From NCBI RefSeq assembly GCF_016827605.1, contig NZ_JAEPJQ010000004.1, positions 186,001 through 250,000 of the forward strand: a stretch of DNA of 64,000 bases. The letters are read 5' to 3'. The stretch's first letter is position 1. Every line of letters begins with the position of its first letter. The position numbers and the translations under genes were made by a program. Origin of the DNA: Hyunsoonleella ulvae. Lineage in GTDB: Bacteria; Bacteroidota; Bacteroidia; Flavobacteriales; Flavobacteriaceae. Below are positions 1-9,703 of the stretch, piece by piece. The notes beneath the pieces are model-generated. The model was given only the letters and a program-made list of their open reading frames with translations. It had not been told where the DNA came from and searched no databases.

Positions 1-239
1 AAGAGTTAAAACAAAGAGACCGTAAATCATACCGTGCTTACATGAGAGGAAAAAGAGATGCTTATGCAGAACATTACGAACACTGTAATGACCATTGCCA
101 TCATGGGGAGCGCTATTATTACCATGCTTCATTCTATTATTACAGATATGATGGCTATTACTATAATAGATACCCGAGAAGAAGCACTATAAACACTAGT
201 GTTAGGGTTAATGTACCAAGCGTAAGAATTGGCATTTAG
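1..239 (+). CDS. C-terminal part of a small His/Tyr-rich protein (5' truncated by window edge)
   Basis: An open frame runs in from the left edge and stops at TAG 237-239; codons upstream of the first ATG (position 42) are also open, so this is the end of a longer gene. The visible residues are rich in His, Cys, Tyr and Arg (clusters such as HCHHGERYYYH), followed by a short hydrophobic tail. I do not recognise a family. The His/Cys cluster might bind metal, but that is only a guess. It converges on gyrB across a hairpin. Confidence 0.55.
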   Translation, partial: ELKQRDRKSYRAYMRGKRDAYAEHYEHCNDHCHHGERYYYHASFYYYRYDGYYYNRYPRRSTINTSVRVNVPSVRIGI

Positions 240-270
240 AGTATAAATTTTAATTTGTCATTCAAACAAA

Positions 271-306
271 AAAATGTCGCTTTATTTACAAAAGCGACAT
301 TTTTAA
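271..306. terminator. Intrinsic terminator between convergent genes
   Basis: Ten-base arms ATGTCGCTTT (274-283) and AAAGCGACAT (291-300) flank a 7-nt loop. A-runs on the left and T-runs on the right allow use on both strands, serving the small upstream gene and gyrB. Confidence 0.8.
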
Positions 307-328
307 TTTTAGTTTTATTTGGTTATGC

Positions 329-2275
<1,947 letters not shown>

Positions 2276-2395
2276 TTATTAATTTTAAACTTTAGTTTGA
2301 GTTTGTTCTTAAACAATCGTGCCCGTCGGCAAGATGAATTCAATATGTTAAATGTTTAGAAATTCTATCTTGAACATTTAGAATCTCATTAACAT

Positions 2396-2420
2396 AAAAA
2401 AATGACGCCATAGCATCATT
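2396..2420 (-). terminator. Terminator-like hairpin in the gyrB leader
   Basis: Read on the minus strand, AATGATGC-TATG-GCGTCATT forms an 8-bp stem (one G-U pair) directly followed by seven T. It lies between the predicted gyrB promoter (-7 at 2432-2439) and gyrB, starting only a few nucleotides after the expected transcription start. It could cause early termination or attenuation. Confidence 0.45.
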
Positions 2421-2431
2421 TCCTTCACTAA

Positions 2432-2439
2432 CAAATATA
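2432..2439 (-). promoter_or_regulatory. Putative gyrB promoter, -7 element TATATTTG
   Basis: The minus-strand sequence TATATTTG matches the Bacteroidota -7 consensus TAnnTTTG exactly. It is the only good match in the gyrB upstream region. I see no clear -33 TTTG. Confidence 0.45.
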
Positions 2440-2788
2440 CGAAATTTTAGACCCTTAAAATAGCTTTTTAGCGAGTTTATACAATAATTATCAACAATTG
2501 TTAATTAACTAAAAAACGCCTTAAATCGCCTTAAATACACCTTAAAATCGATTTCACATATTTTTTACCAGTTCCAATATTAGCAACACACATAAAATCG
2601 TTTAGAACTTAAGTTTTGATTTTTTTTACATCTAAAAACCAACGTCTTTTCATCTTTTTTTATTTAACCCACTCCTCTTTTTTAATTTTTTGTGTGCTGC
2701 AAAACAATGTTCTTGAAACATGACACTTGTTAGGTTTTGCCATATATGTTCATCCTAATTTTGTCTTGAACTTTAGAAGTAATTCATC
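2440..2788. other. AT-rich intergenic region between gyrB and the porin gene
   Basis: About 350 bases separate two divergent genes. I see no gene here. A small direct repeat CGCCTTAAAT occurs twice in tandem (2517-2536) with a degenerate third copy after it. TTATCAACA at 2488-2496 differs by one base from a DnaA box but is isolated. Confidence 0.4.
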
Positions 2789-4057
2789 ATGATACCAATA
2801 CAAAGGATGATTAAATTATGGATATGCCACATAATTCTCATATTTCCAATTTTGCTCATCGGGCAAAATGAAGAAAAACCAAAACCAACAATTAAATGGA
2901 ATGTTACTGCACAGATTTGGATGCGGTATTCCGATTTAAATGAAGGTTCGTTAATACAAGAAGAGCCTACTTCTGATTTTTTTGACATATCGATTCGTAG
3001 GTTACGTATTCCTGTATCTTCTCAAGTAACGCCTAAAATATTTCTGTATGCTATTTTTGGCGGTAATAATTTTAATTTTAAGAAGAAAGACCTTCCCTTA
3101 GAGGTACTTGATCTTTATGCCGAATATACATTTGGCAAATACTTTGAAGTTGGTGTTGGCAAGTCTGGTTGGCAAGGATTAAGTCGCTGGAATATACGCT
3201 CAAACAAAACCCTTATGGGATTAGATTCCCCTTTATTTACATTAAACTCGGTTGAAAAAAATGATGACATTGGTCGTTTATTTGGGTTATGGATTAAAGG
3301 TCAAGCTGGCAAATTTGACTATAGAATGGCTTTTAACAGACCGTTTTTTGTAACCGTTATTCCTGATGGAAAGGTAAATTTTGCCAACAACAAACCCAGA
3401 GTAAAAACCTCTGCTTATGTAAAATATCAATTTTTCGAGCATGAATCTAACAAGTCTGCTTATCAGGTAGGGACTTATATGCAACACAAAAAAGTGTTTA
3501 ACATAGGAGCTGGATTTCAATACCAACCCGAGGCCATGAGTGACGGCGATGCAAGATTAGAGTCTACTACTTTTTACGATATGAGACATTTTGCAGCAGA
3601 TGCCTTTTTAAACTTACCACTTGTTAATGGAGATGCGATTACTGCTTACCTTGGCTTTTATGATTATGATTTTGGAAAAGAATACATAAGAAATGTAGGA
3701 GCAAACAACCCGACATCAGCTGGAGGCACAGATTTTAATGGTACAGGTGTAGCTTTTCCTATGATTGGTACCGGAACCACGTGGTACGGACAATTTGGAT
3801 ACGCTTTTAAAGAAACCAAATTTTTAAACCAAAAAGTAATAATACAGCCTAATATTTCCATACAACATTCAGATTGGGATAGACTTACTGATAAAATGAC
3901 TGTTTATGATTTTACTATAAACTTTTTTGTAAATGGTTCCCATGGTAATAAATTAAGTTTGGGCTACCAACATAGACCTATTTTCGACGCCAATAATTTG
4001 CAACAAAAAGACTATAAAGGCATGGCTGTGATGCAATATCAAATCTCATTGAAATAA
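2789..4057 (+). CDS. Porin-like outer membrane beta-barrel protein (OprO/OprP-type)
   Basis: A 422-residue secreted protein. The N terminus has a hydrophobic segment (LWICHIILIFPILLIG) ending just before QNEEKP, consistent with a signal peptide; Met-7 (position 2807) would give a cleaner signal peptide than the first ATG. The rest alternates polar and aromatic residues as in beta-barrels, with phrases typical of phosphate-selective porin-like proteins (ISIRRLRIP, ELEVGVGKSGWQ-like segments) and a C-terminal beta-strand (MAVMQYQISLK). It is probably a general porin or anion channel. It stands alone, with no operon partner. Confidence 0.7.
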   Translation: MIPIQRMIKLWICHIILIFPILLIGQNEEKPKPTIKWNVTAQIWMRYSDLNEGSLIQEEPTSDFFDISIRRLRIPVSSQVTPKIFLYAIFGGNNFNFKKKDLPLEVLDLYAEYTFGKYFEVGVGKSGWQGLSRWNIRSNKTLMGLDSPLFTLNSVEKNDDIGRLFGLWIKGQAGKFDYRMAFNRPFFVTVIPDGKVNFANNKPRVKTSAYVKYQFFEHESNKSAYQVGTYMQHKKVFNIGAGFQYQPEAMSDGDARLESTTFYDMRHFAADAFLNLPLVNGDAITAYLGFYDYDFGKEYIRNVGANNPTSAGGTDFNGTGVAFPMIGTGTTWYGQFGYAFKETKFLNQKVIIQPNISIQHSDWDRLTDKMTVYDFTINFFVNGSHGNKLSLGYQHRPIFDANNLQQKDYKGMAVMQYQISLK

Positions 4058-4113
4058 CACTTTTTAAAGACACCTTGGGCTTTAAGCTAAAATTAAAATT
4101 AGCGAATATAACT

Positions 4114-4213
4114 GCCTTAGGAATTACCAAGCAAAGCCCTCTGTGCAATGAGGGGTTGAAACGAAAAGCCTGCCTGTCTACCTACAGGCCCAACCCCCGT
4201 AGGCAATGCCGCT
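4114..4213. repeat. Degenerate copy of an interspersed structured repeat
   Basis: This stretch shares a skeleton with 35991-36114: it starts GCCTTAGGAATT (other copy GCGTTAGGGATT), contains AAAGCCTGCCT followed by an AGGC-containing inverted repeat, a CCCGT block, and ends in a GCC element before TAATAAAA. It is GC-rich for its surroundings and has no ORF. It is probably a decayed member of a flavobacterial intergenic repeat family. Confidence 0.5.
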
Positions 4214-4391
4214 AATAAAAACATACAAACCTATCAACAGAGTAACAATTTATTACAAAATAGATTGCATAGAACACAAACATTTATCTTAATTACATTA
4301 AAAACTCAAAAATTAAAATCAATTTTTTTATCAATTTAACAATAATGCAACGTGAGGGTAAAAAAAATGGGCATACTACGTATATTCTGTA

Positions 4392-4399
4392 TATATTTG
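4392..4399 (+). promoter_or_regulatory. Promoter -7 element TATATTTG for the gatCAB-aspS leader
   Basis: An exact match to TAnnTTTG, 14 bases upstream of the leader-peptide ATG. Transcription would start near 4404-4407, giving a leader of about 130 nt before gatC. The -33 region is poor. Confidence 0.6.
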
Positions 4400-4412
4400 G
4401 CTTTTTAAAAGA

Positions 4413-4460
4413 ATGAGAAATAATACTAACAATAATAATTTCAATAATCCTATGCAATAG
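4413..4460 (+). CDS. Asn-rich leader peptide (15 residues) of the gatCAB-aspS attenuator
   Basis: ATG 4413 to TAG 4458-4460 encodes MRNNTNNNNFNNPMQ: eight Asn in fifteen codons, with Asn at residues 3, 4, 6-9, 11 and 12. The frame begins shortly after the predicted transcription start and ends inside the first of three ordered hairpins, as in classical leader peptides of amino-acid operons. The operon downstream makes Asn-tRNA, so a ribosome stalling on Asn codons would sense the right product. The AT-rich context makes AAT codons cheap, so the Asn bias alone is not proof; position and RNA architecture carry the argument. Confidence 0.65.
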   Translation: MRNNTNNNNFNNPMQ

Positions 4461-4520
4461 GATTGGAAGGTTATTGTTTTAACATATTAAAAAGCCTTCC
4501 CATAACGGAAGGCTTTTTTT
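4446..4520 (+). promoter_or_regulatory. Transcription attenuator of gatC-gatA-gatB/aspS
   Basis: Region 1, AATCCTA (4446-4452, inside the leader ORF), pairs with region 2, TAGGATT (4458-4464). Region 2 continues into GGAAGG (4465-4470), which can instead pair with region 3, CCTTCC (4495-4500). Region 3 is also the left arm of the terminator (4491-4516). The 1:2 + 3:4 fold terminates; the 2:3 fold, favoured when a ribosome stalls on the Asn codons and covers region 1, would antiterminate. The order and spacing match classical trp/his-type attenuators. This is inferred from base pairing by eye. Confidence 0.65.
4491..4520 (+). terminator. Intrinsic terminator upstream of gatC (attenuator arm)
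   Basis: AAAGCCTTCC (4491-4500), loop CATAAC, GGAAGGCTTT (4507-4516), followed by more T to 4520. It is a strong hairpin plus U-tract only 18 bases before the gatC ATG. No complete gene lies just upstream on this strand, so it does not simply end another transcript. Confidence 0.8.
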
Positions 4521-4537
4521 AATCTAAAATTACAGCT

Positions 4538-4807
4538 ATGAGTAAGATTATGACGGTAGACGTTTTGTCGAGCATTAAAGGTGCGCAGCCTTCTGAAACC
4601 GTGAATAAACTATTTGAGGTAATTAAAAATGCTAATACTTCAAACAATAATTCTTTTGATGCCAACAAAAATACTGCCGTGTCTTTAGATAATTTAAGGG
4701 ACGATGTAATTATTGATAGCTCTGAGGCTGAAAAGGAAATTATCATTGAAAATTTTCCAAAACAAAAAAACAACTACTTAGTAGTTTCTAAAGTTATTGA
4801 AAGTTAA
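4538..4807 (+). CDS. gatC: Divergent GatC subunit of the Asp/Glu-tRNA amidotransferase
   Basis: An 89-residue protein directly ahead of gatA. The C-terminal third follows the GatC pattern: LDNLRDDVIIDSSEAEKEI resembles the family's NxLRxDxVxxSLSxEEAL segment, and the end NNYLVVSKVIES matches the usual DGYFxVPKVIE terminus. The N-terminal half is atypical and Asn/Ser-rich. GatC wraps around GatA and GatB to stabilise the GatCAB complex that amidates Asp-tRNA-Asn and Glu-tRNA-Gln. The call rests on the C-terminal motif, the length and the position in the operon. Confidence 0.75.
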   Translation: MSKIMTVDVLSSIKGAQPSETVNKLFEVIKNANTSNNNSFDANKNTAVSLDNLRDDVIIDSSEAEKEIIIENFPKQKNNYLVVSKVIES

Positions 4808-4810
4808 TTT

Positions 4811-6211
4811 ATGGACTCTCAAATTAGAAAAACCCATCAACTTTTGGTGGACAAAAATATAACATGTGTACAGCTTGTAAAAGAAAAATTAGAAGCCTTA
4901 AAACCTAATACACACCATACGGTTAATGCTTTATTAGATGAGCTGGCCCTTGAACTAGCTGCTAAAGTTGATGCTAAAATATCTAATGGAGAAAACATTG
5001 GCTTATTAGAGGGTATCCCTTTTGGCATTAAAGATGTGTATATGGTACAGGGTACGTACACAACTGCCAGCTCTAATTTACTTAAAAACTATAAATCGGC
5101 TTACACAGCTACAGCAATCCAAAAACTATTGGATGCTGGTGCCATTCCTTTAGTAAAAGAAAATTGCGATAGTTTTGGTCATGGTTCCTCAAGTGAGAAC
5201 ACCATTTTTGGAGCTGTAAAAAATGCTGTAAATCCTGAGTTAGTTGGTGGTGGTTCCAGTGGTGGTTCTGCTGTTAACGTTGCCAAAGCATATACCGTAT
5301 TTTCAATTGGTGGCGATACAGGCGGATCAATTCGTCAGCCTGCAGGTTATAACAAGGTTTATGGGTTGAAACCAACCTACGGACGTGTATCCAGATACGG
5401 GTTAATGGCCTATGCATCATCTACGGATTGTGTTGGTCCAATTGCAACATCTATTGAGGATATCCGCATTGTTTTAAATACCATAAGCGGGAAAGATGGA
5501 AAAGACCAAACCTCTTATCCTTCAGATTTGATTACTGAAGACAGCCTATCAAAATACGACAACATAAAAACTGTTGGTTATTTTAAAAATTTTATTGATA
5601 GCGAAGCTATTGACACCAAAATAAAAGCAGATTTTCTAGATACAATTGAAAAGATAAAAGCCAAAGGCATTACAGTAAAAGCTTTAGATTTTTTTGAATC
5701 CAACACACTTGTTTCCACCTACTATACATTAGCAATGGCAGAAACAGCATCAAACTTATCAAGGCTAGATGGAACAAATTATGGTAATCGTATTGAAGCC
5801 GAAGATTTAAAAGAAACGTATGCTGTTACTCGTTCTGAAAATTTTTCAGAAGAGACTAAACGCAGAATCGTTGGTGGCAATCAGGTATTATCACAAGGAT
5901 TTTCAGATGAAATCTACTTAAAAGGATTAAACCTAAGAGACCAAATTTCTGAAAACTTTGAACATGATTTTAACGAAGTAGACATTATCATATCGCCAGT
6001 AACACCAAATACACCACCCAAAATTGGAGATAGTTTAAAAGATCCATTAGCGATGTATTTATCTGATGCGTATACCGTTGGTTTTAGCTTAGGGCAGTTG
6101 CCTACTTTAACCATTCCACAGGGCACAGATACTGGCATACAAATTACTGCCGCAAAAACGAATGACGAACTTGTTTTGAAGTTTGCAAACTTCCTAAAAG
6201 ATACGATATAA
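4811..6211 (+). CDS. gatA: Aspartyl/glutamyl-tRNA amidotransferase subunit A
   Basis: The amidase subunit, which releases ammonia from glutamine and channels it to GatB. The amidase-signature Ser-cisSer-Lys triad is visible: Lys-74 in GIKDVY, cis-Ser-149 in GGGSSGGSA and nucleophile Ser-173 in DTGGSIRQPAG. The spacing is the same as in characterised bacterial GatA. At 466 residues it is a normal length. It starts 3 bases after the gatC stop, and its TAA overlaps the gatB/aspS ATG by one base, indicating translational coupling. Confidence 0.96.
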   Translation: MDSQIRKTHQLLVDKNITCVQLVKEKLEALKPNTHHTVNALLDELALELAAKVDAKISNGENIGLLEGIPFGIKDVYMVQGTYTTASSNLLKNYKSAYTATAIQKLLDAGAIPLVKENCDSFGHGSSSENTIFGAVKNAVNPELVGGGSSGGSAVNVAKAYTVFSIGGDTGGSIRQPAGYNKVYGLKPTYGRVSRYGLMAYASSTDCVGPIATSIEDIRIVLNTISGKDGKDQTSYPSDLITEDSLSKYDNIKTVGYFKNFIDSEAIDTKIKADFLDTIEKIKAKGITVKALDFFESNTLVSTYYTLAMAETASNLSRLDGTNYGNRIEAEDLKETYAVTRSENFSEETKRRIVGGNQVLSQGFSDEIYLKGLNLRDQISENFEHDFNEVDIIISPVTPNTPPKIGDSLKDPLAMYLSDAYTVGFSLGQLPTLTIPQGTDTGIQITAAKTNDELVLKFANFLKDTI

Positions 6212-9200
6212 TGGAGCTAAATCAATTAAATGAGCTATTAAAAGCACACGAGATAGAATTGGTAATCGGTCTTGAAACACATGTTCGATTAAATACCAAA
6301 ACAAAGCTATTTTGTTCTTGTGCCAATGCTGGGGATATCGAAATTCCAAACGTTAATATTTGTTCGGTTTGTACGGGGCAAATGGGTGTATTACCTGCTA
6401 TAAACAAAGAGGCTATAAAAAAAGCGATTCACTTTGGTAAGGCAGTTAAATCTACGTTTAGTAACGAGATAATCTCTTGGGACAGGAAACACTATGAGTA
6501 TCCAGATAACCCCAAAAACATACAAATAACACAGTTTCATAATCCAGTAATTCCAGACGGACAAGTATCCTGCTTTAGAAATGACGGCTCCCAATTTACC
6601 GTAAATTTAACACAGGTACACATTGAGGAAGATGCTGCTAAATTAATACACGAGAAAAATATCTCTCTGGTAGATTTTAATAAAGCTGGAGTACCACTAA
6701 TAGAAATAGTAACAGAGCCATGTATTCGACATATTGAAGATGCTTCCACTTATGCACAATACATTCAGCGTATTGTACAAAATTTAGGAATTTCAGAGGC
6801 CAACCTTGAAAAAGGAGAGTTTAAATCAGACGTTTCTGTTTCACTTCGTAAAAAACATAACTATGATTTAAATCCTCGTACCGAAATAAAAAACCTTAAC
6901 TCGTTTAAGTTTATGGTTGAGGCGTTAAAAGAAGAAGTTGAAAAACAGCTTAATTACTATCTGGAACATAAAGAGTTTAGACCAGACCAAACCACGGTGC
7001 TTTTTGATGCTGATTTGAAGCAAACCAAGACGATGCGTAAAAAGGAGTTTGAAGCAGATTACCGTTTTATATCTGAACCAGACCTCCCTTTTGTAAACAT
7101 AAAAGATACTGTAGAGCGCATAGATGTAGATTTAAGCACACTGCCTTTTGCTGTAGAATCTATTTTGATAAAAGGTGGTGTTCTACCTCAAGACGCAAAG
7201 TTTTTTACTGGAGATGCCTTACGTTCTGAAACCTTTGTAAGCATAAACAATGTTATAAAAGAACCATCATTTGTCGCTAAAACCTTAACTAACAATATTA
7301 AACCTGAAGACTATTCTAAAATTGAACATATTTCTGATTTTATTGAAATTTTCAGTCTGTTTAAAAATGAAAAAGTAACCCCAGTTTTAGCACAAAACGC
7401 CATAAAATCTTTATTAGCTGATGCTAAATTCGATTACAAAACGTATTTTGATAACAACAGCATTTCTGAAGAAAAAATCGATGGGGCTATTGCTAAAGTT
7501 ATTGTTGAAAATGAAGCAGTAGCAAACGATATTAAAGCTGGCAACCAAGGAAAAGCAGGGATTTTAGTTGGTAAGGTTATTGGGATTATCGGTAAAGGTG
7601 CTTCCGGAAAAGTAATTAGGGAACGTATCTTAAACCAGTTACAAAGTTCTGATACCAAAACAGACCAAACCAATGTCTCTGGAATACAAGACGCAAAAGT
7701 AAAAGGGCAGAAACTAAAGACTGAGGAAGAAGAACTGCCTGAAATCCCAATTGTTATAAAAGAACAATACCGAACGCACAAGGCTTCAGATTTAAGCGAA
7801 ACGTCTATTTCAGAAAACGTAACCCTGGCAGGCTGGGTATCTAGTGTTAGAGACCACGGAGAGCTCATGTTTATTGACTTACGCGATTCTAGCCATGAGA
7901 TTTTCCAAGTAAGGCTAAGTAAAGAAACCTTTGCCAATCTGGATGCATTGGTAAAATTAAAACCAGAATCTGTAATTACGGTTACTGGTCAAGTAGTGCG
8001 CCGTAATCCTGATGACTACAACCCGTCCATAAGAACAGGAACGATTGAGCTGGAAACTTCTCAATTAGATATTCTAAATTTATCCAAAACGCTCCCTTTT
8101 GAAATTAAAAGGGCGCACACATCAAATGAAACCGTTCGTTTTCAATACAAATATTTAGACCACAGAAACGACGCCGTTAGAAAAGCCATAGTAAATCGCC
8201 ATAGGGTTATCAAACTCATGCGTGATATTCTAGATGAGCAAGAATTCCTAGAAGTAGAAACACCTATCCTAACAGCAGGAACCGATGAGGGCGCAAGGGA
8301 ATTTATTGTACCTACTAGAAAAAAAGCAGGTTCTTTTTATACTTTACCGCAAGCACCACAACAGTTTAAGCAAATTTTAATGGTAAGTGGTTACGAAAAA
8401 TACTTCCAGATCGCACGTTGTTTTAGGGATGAGGATTCTCGTGGCGATAGGCAGCCAGAGTTTACACAACTAGATATAGAAATGGCTTATGCGAGTATGC
8501 AGGACATTATTGATTTAAACACTAAAATGTTTAATGATATTGTAACCAAAATCTATGGTAGAAAATGGATGCTGCATCCTTTTGAAGTTTTAACCTACAA
8601 GGAAGCTATGGACAACTATGGATGCGACAGACCTGATTTACGCTTCGGATTAAAACTACAAGACATTACGGACATAGTAAAAGAGACCTCATTCCAAGTA
8701 TTTAGTAAACCCATAGATGAAGGTGGTATTGTAAAATGCATAAAAGTATCTGCTAAAGAACAAGGTAGTAAACGCCTATCTAAAGGTCAGATTGAAAAAC
8801 TAACAACTATTGCACAAGATAATGGCCTTGGCGGCTTAGCTTATATAATAGTGAATGAAAACGATTTGCAATCGCCTATCATTAAATTTTTAGGAGAATC
8901 TATTGCAGAAAATATCATAAAAACTACCAAGGCGCAAATTGGCGATATTGTATTCTTCTCTGCTGCTGATTACGACACTGCAAATAAAGCGTTAGATGCC
9001 GTTAGACAGGAATTAGGCAACATGCTAAAACTTATCAATCACAAAGAATTGCGACCTGCTTGGGTGGTAGATTTCCCGATGTTTGAAAAAACCGATGAAG
9101 GCAACTGGACCTTTACCCACAATCCATTCTCTATGCCTGCAGTATACGATATAGATAAGCACATTAACGGTAAAGAAGAAGAAATTGGAAGTATTATTGC

Positions 9201-9549
9201 CCAGCAATACGATTTAATTCTTAACGGTTATGAAATTGGTGGTGGCTCTGTTCGTGCACACAAACCTGAAATTTTGGAAGCCACTTATAAAAACATGGGG
9301 TACAATAAAGACGAAATGATGAAAAGTGTAGGCACTATGTACCAGGCTTTTCATTATGGCGCACCGCCGCATGGTGGTATAGCTTGGGGTGTAGACAGAC
9401 TCATGATGATTTTAGAGAAGAAAGCTTCCATTCGCGAGGTGATGGCATTCCCAAAAACAGGAACCAGTGAAGACTTACTATTTGGTTCGCCTTCTCCACT
9501 TTCTGATAAAAAAGTTGAGGAGATGAATGTTAAAGTCATTAAGAAATAA
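6211..9549 (+). CDS. gatB/aspS: Fused GatB amidotransferase subunit and aspartyl-tRNA synthetase
   Basis: A 1112-residue two-enzyme fusion. Residues 1 to about 485 are GatB: IGLETHVRL near the start, a CxC...CxxC zinc site (Cys-35, -37, -51, -54), the catalytic cradle and the C-terminal helical tail domain. A charged linker (about 485-520) leads to bacterial-type AspRS: OB-fold anticodon domain from about 538 (LAGWVSSVRDHGELMF), class II motif 2 around 738 (CFRDEDSRGDRQPEFTQLD), GAD insertion, and motif 3 around 1057 (IAWGVDRLM). His in RDHG sits where discriminating E. coli AspRS has Leu, as in non-discriminating Pseudomonas AspRS, so mischarging of tRNA-Asn is likely. The fusion would hand Asp-tRNA-Asn straight to the amidotransferase. 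Confidence 0.95.
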   Translation: MELNQLNELLKAHEIELVIGLETHVRLNTKTKLFCSCANAGDIEIPNVNICSVCTGQMGVLPAINKEAIKKAIHFGKAVKSTFSNEIISWDRKHYEYPDNPKNIQITQFHNPVIPDGQVSCFRNDGSQFTVNLTQVHIEEDAAKLIHEKNISLVDFNKAGVPLIEIVTEPCIRHIEDASTYAQYIQRIVQNLGISEANLEKGEFKSDVSVSLRKKHNYDLNPRTEIKNLNSFKFMVEALKEEVEKQLNYYLEHKEFRPDQTTVLFDADLKQTKTMRKKEFEADYRFISEPDLPFVNIKDTVERIDVDLSTLPFAVESILIKGGVLPQDAKFFTGDALRSETFVSINNVIKEPSFVAKTLTNNIKPEDYSKIEHISDFIEIFSLFKNEKVTPVLAQNAIKSLLADAKFDYKTYFDNNSISEEKIDGAIAKVIVENEAVANDIKAGNQGKAGILVGKVIGIIGKGASGKVIRERILNQLQSSDTKTDQTNVSGIQDAKVKGQKLKTEEEELPEIPIVIKEQYRTHKASDLSETSISENVTLAGWVSSVRDHGELMFIDLRDSSHEIFQVRLSKETFANLDALVKLKPESVITVTGQVVRRNPDDYNPSIRTGTIELETSQLDILNLSKTLPFEIKRAHTSNETVRFQYKYLDHRNDAVRKAIVNRHRVIKLMRDILDEQEFLEVETPILTAGTDEGAREFIVPTRKKAGSFYTLPQAPQQFKQILMVSGYEKYFQIARCFRDEDSRGDRQPEFTQLDIEMAYASMQDIIDLNTKMFNDIVTKIYGRKWMLHPFEVLTYKEAMDNYGCDRPDLRFGLKLQDITDIVKETSFQVFSKPIDEGGIVKCIKVSAKEQGSKRLSKGQIEKLTTIAQDNGLGGLAYIIVNENDLQSPIIKFLGESIAENIIKTTKAQIGDIVFFSAADYDTANKALDAVRQELGNMLKLINHKELRPAWVVDFPMFEKTDEGNWTFTHNPFSMPAVYDIDKHINGKEEEIGSIIAQQYDLILNGYEIGGGSVRAHKPEILEATYKNMGYNKDEMMKSVGTMYQAFHYGAPPHGGIAWGVDRLMMILEKKASIREVMAFPKTGTSEDLLFGSPSPLSDKKVEEMNVKVIKK

Positions 9550-9570
9550 CCTTTTTTCTAAATAAAAATC

Positions 9571-9603
9571 AAAGCCTCAGAGATATCTGGGGCTTTTCGT
9601 TTT
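9571..9603 (+). terminator. Terminator of the gatCAB-aspS operon
   Basis: AAAGCCTCAG (9571-9580) and CTGGGGCTTT (9587-9596), one G-U pair, with a following T-rich stretch, 21 bases after the gatB/aspS stop. Confidence 0.8.
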
Positions 9604-9703
9604 TACCAATTATATGTAACTTAGACACTTTGGTATTAGATGTAACTTTCACACAAATATTTATATCCAAATCACAGCTTTATAAACCAAGGTCTTATTT
9701 AAA

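Noticed and set aside
2488-2496. TTATCAACA resembling a DnaA box near gyrB
   Set aside because: Single imperfect site, no cluster of boxes, no dnaA gene in the window; not enough to call an origin.
2773-2988. A 71-codon minus-strand ORF over the start of the porin gene
   Set aside because: It overlaps the signal peptide region of the porin gene in antisense and shows no protein family features.
7434-7937. A 167-codon minus-strand ORF within gatB/aspS
   Set aside because: Antisense to the GatB-AspRS linker; low-complexity Ser/Ile-rich translation typical of a shadow frame.
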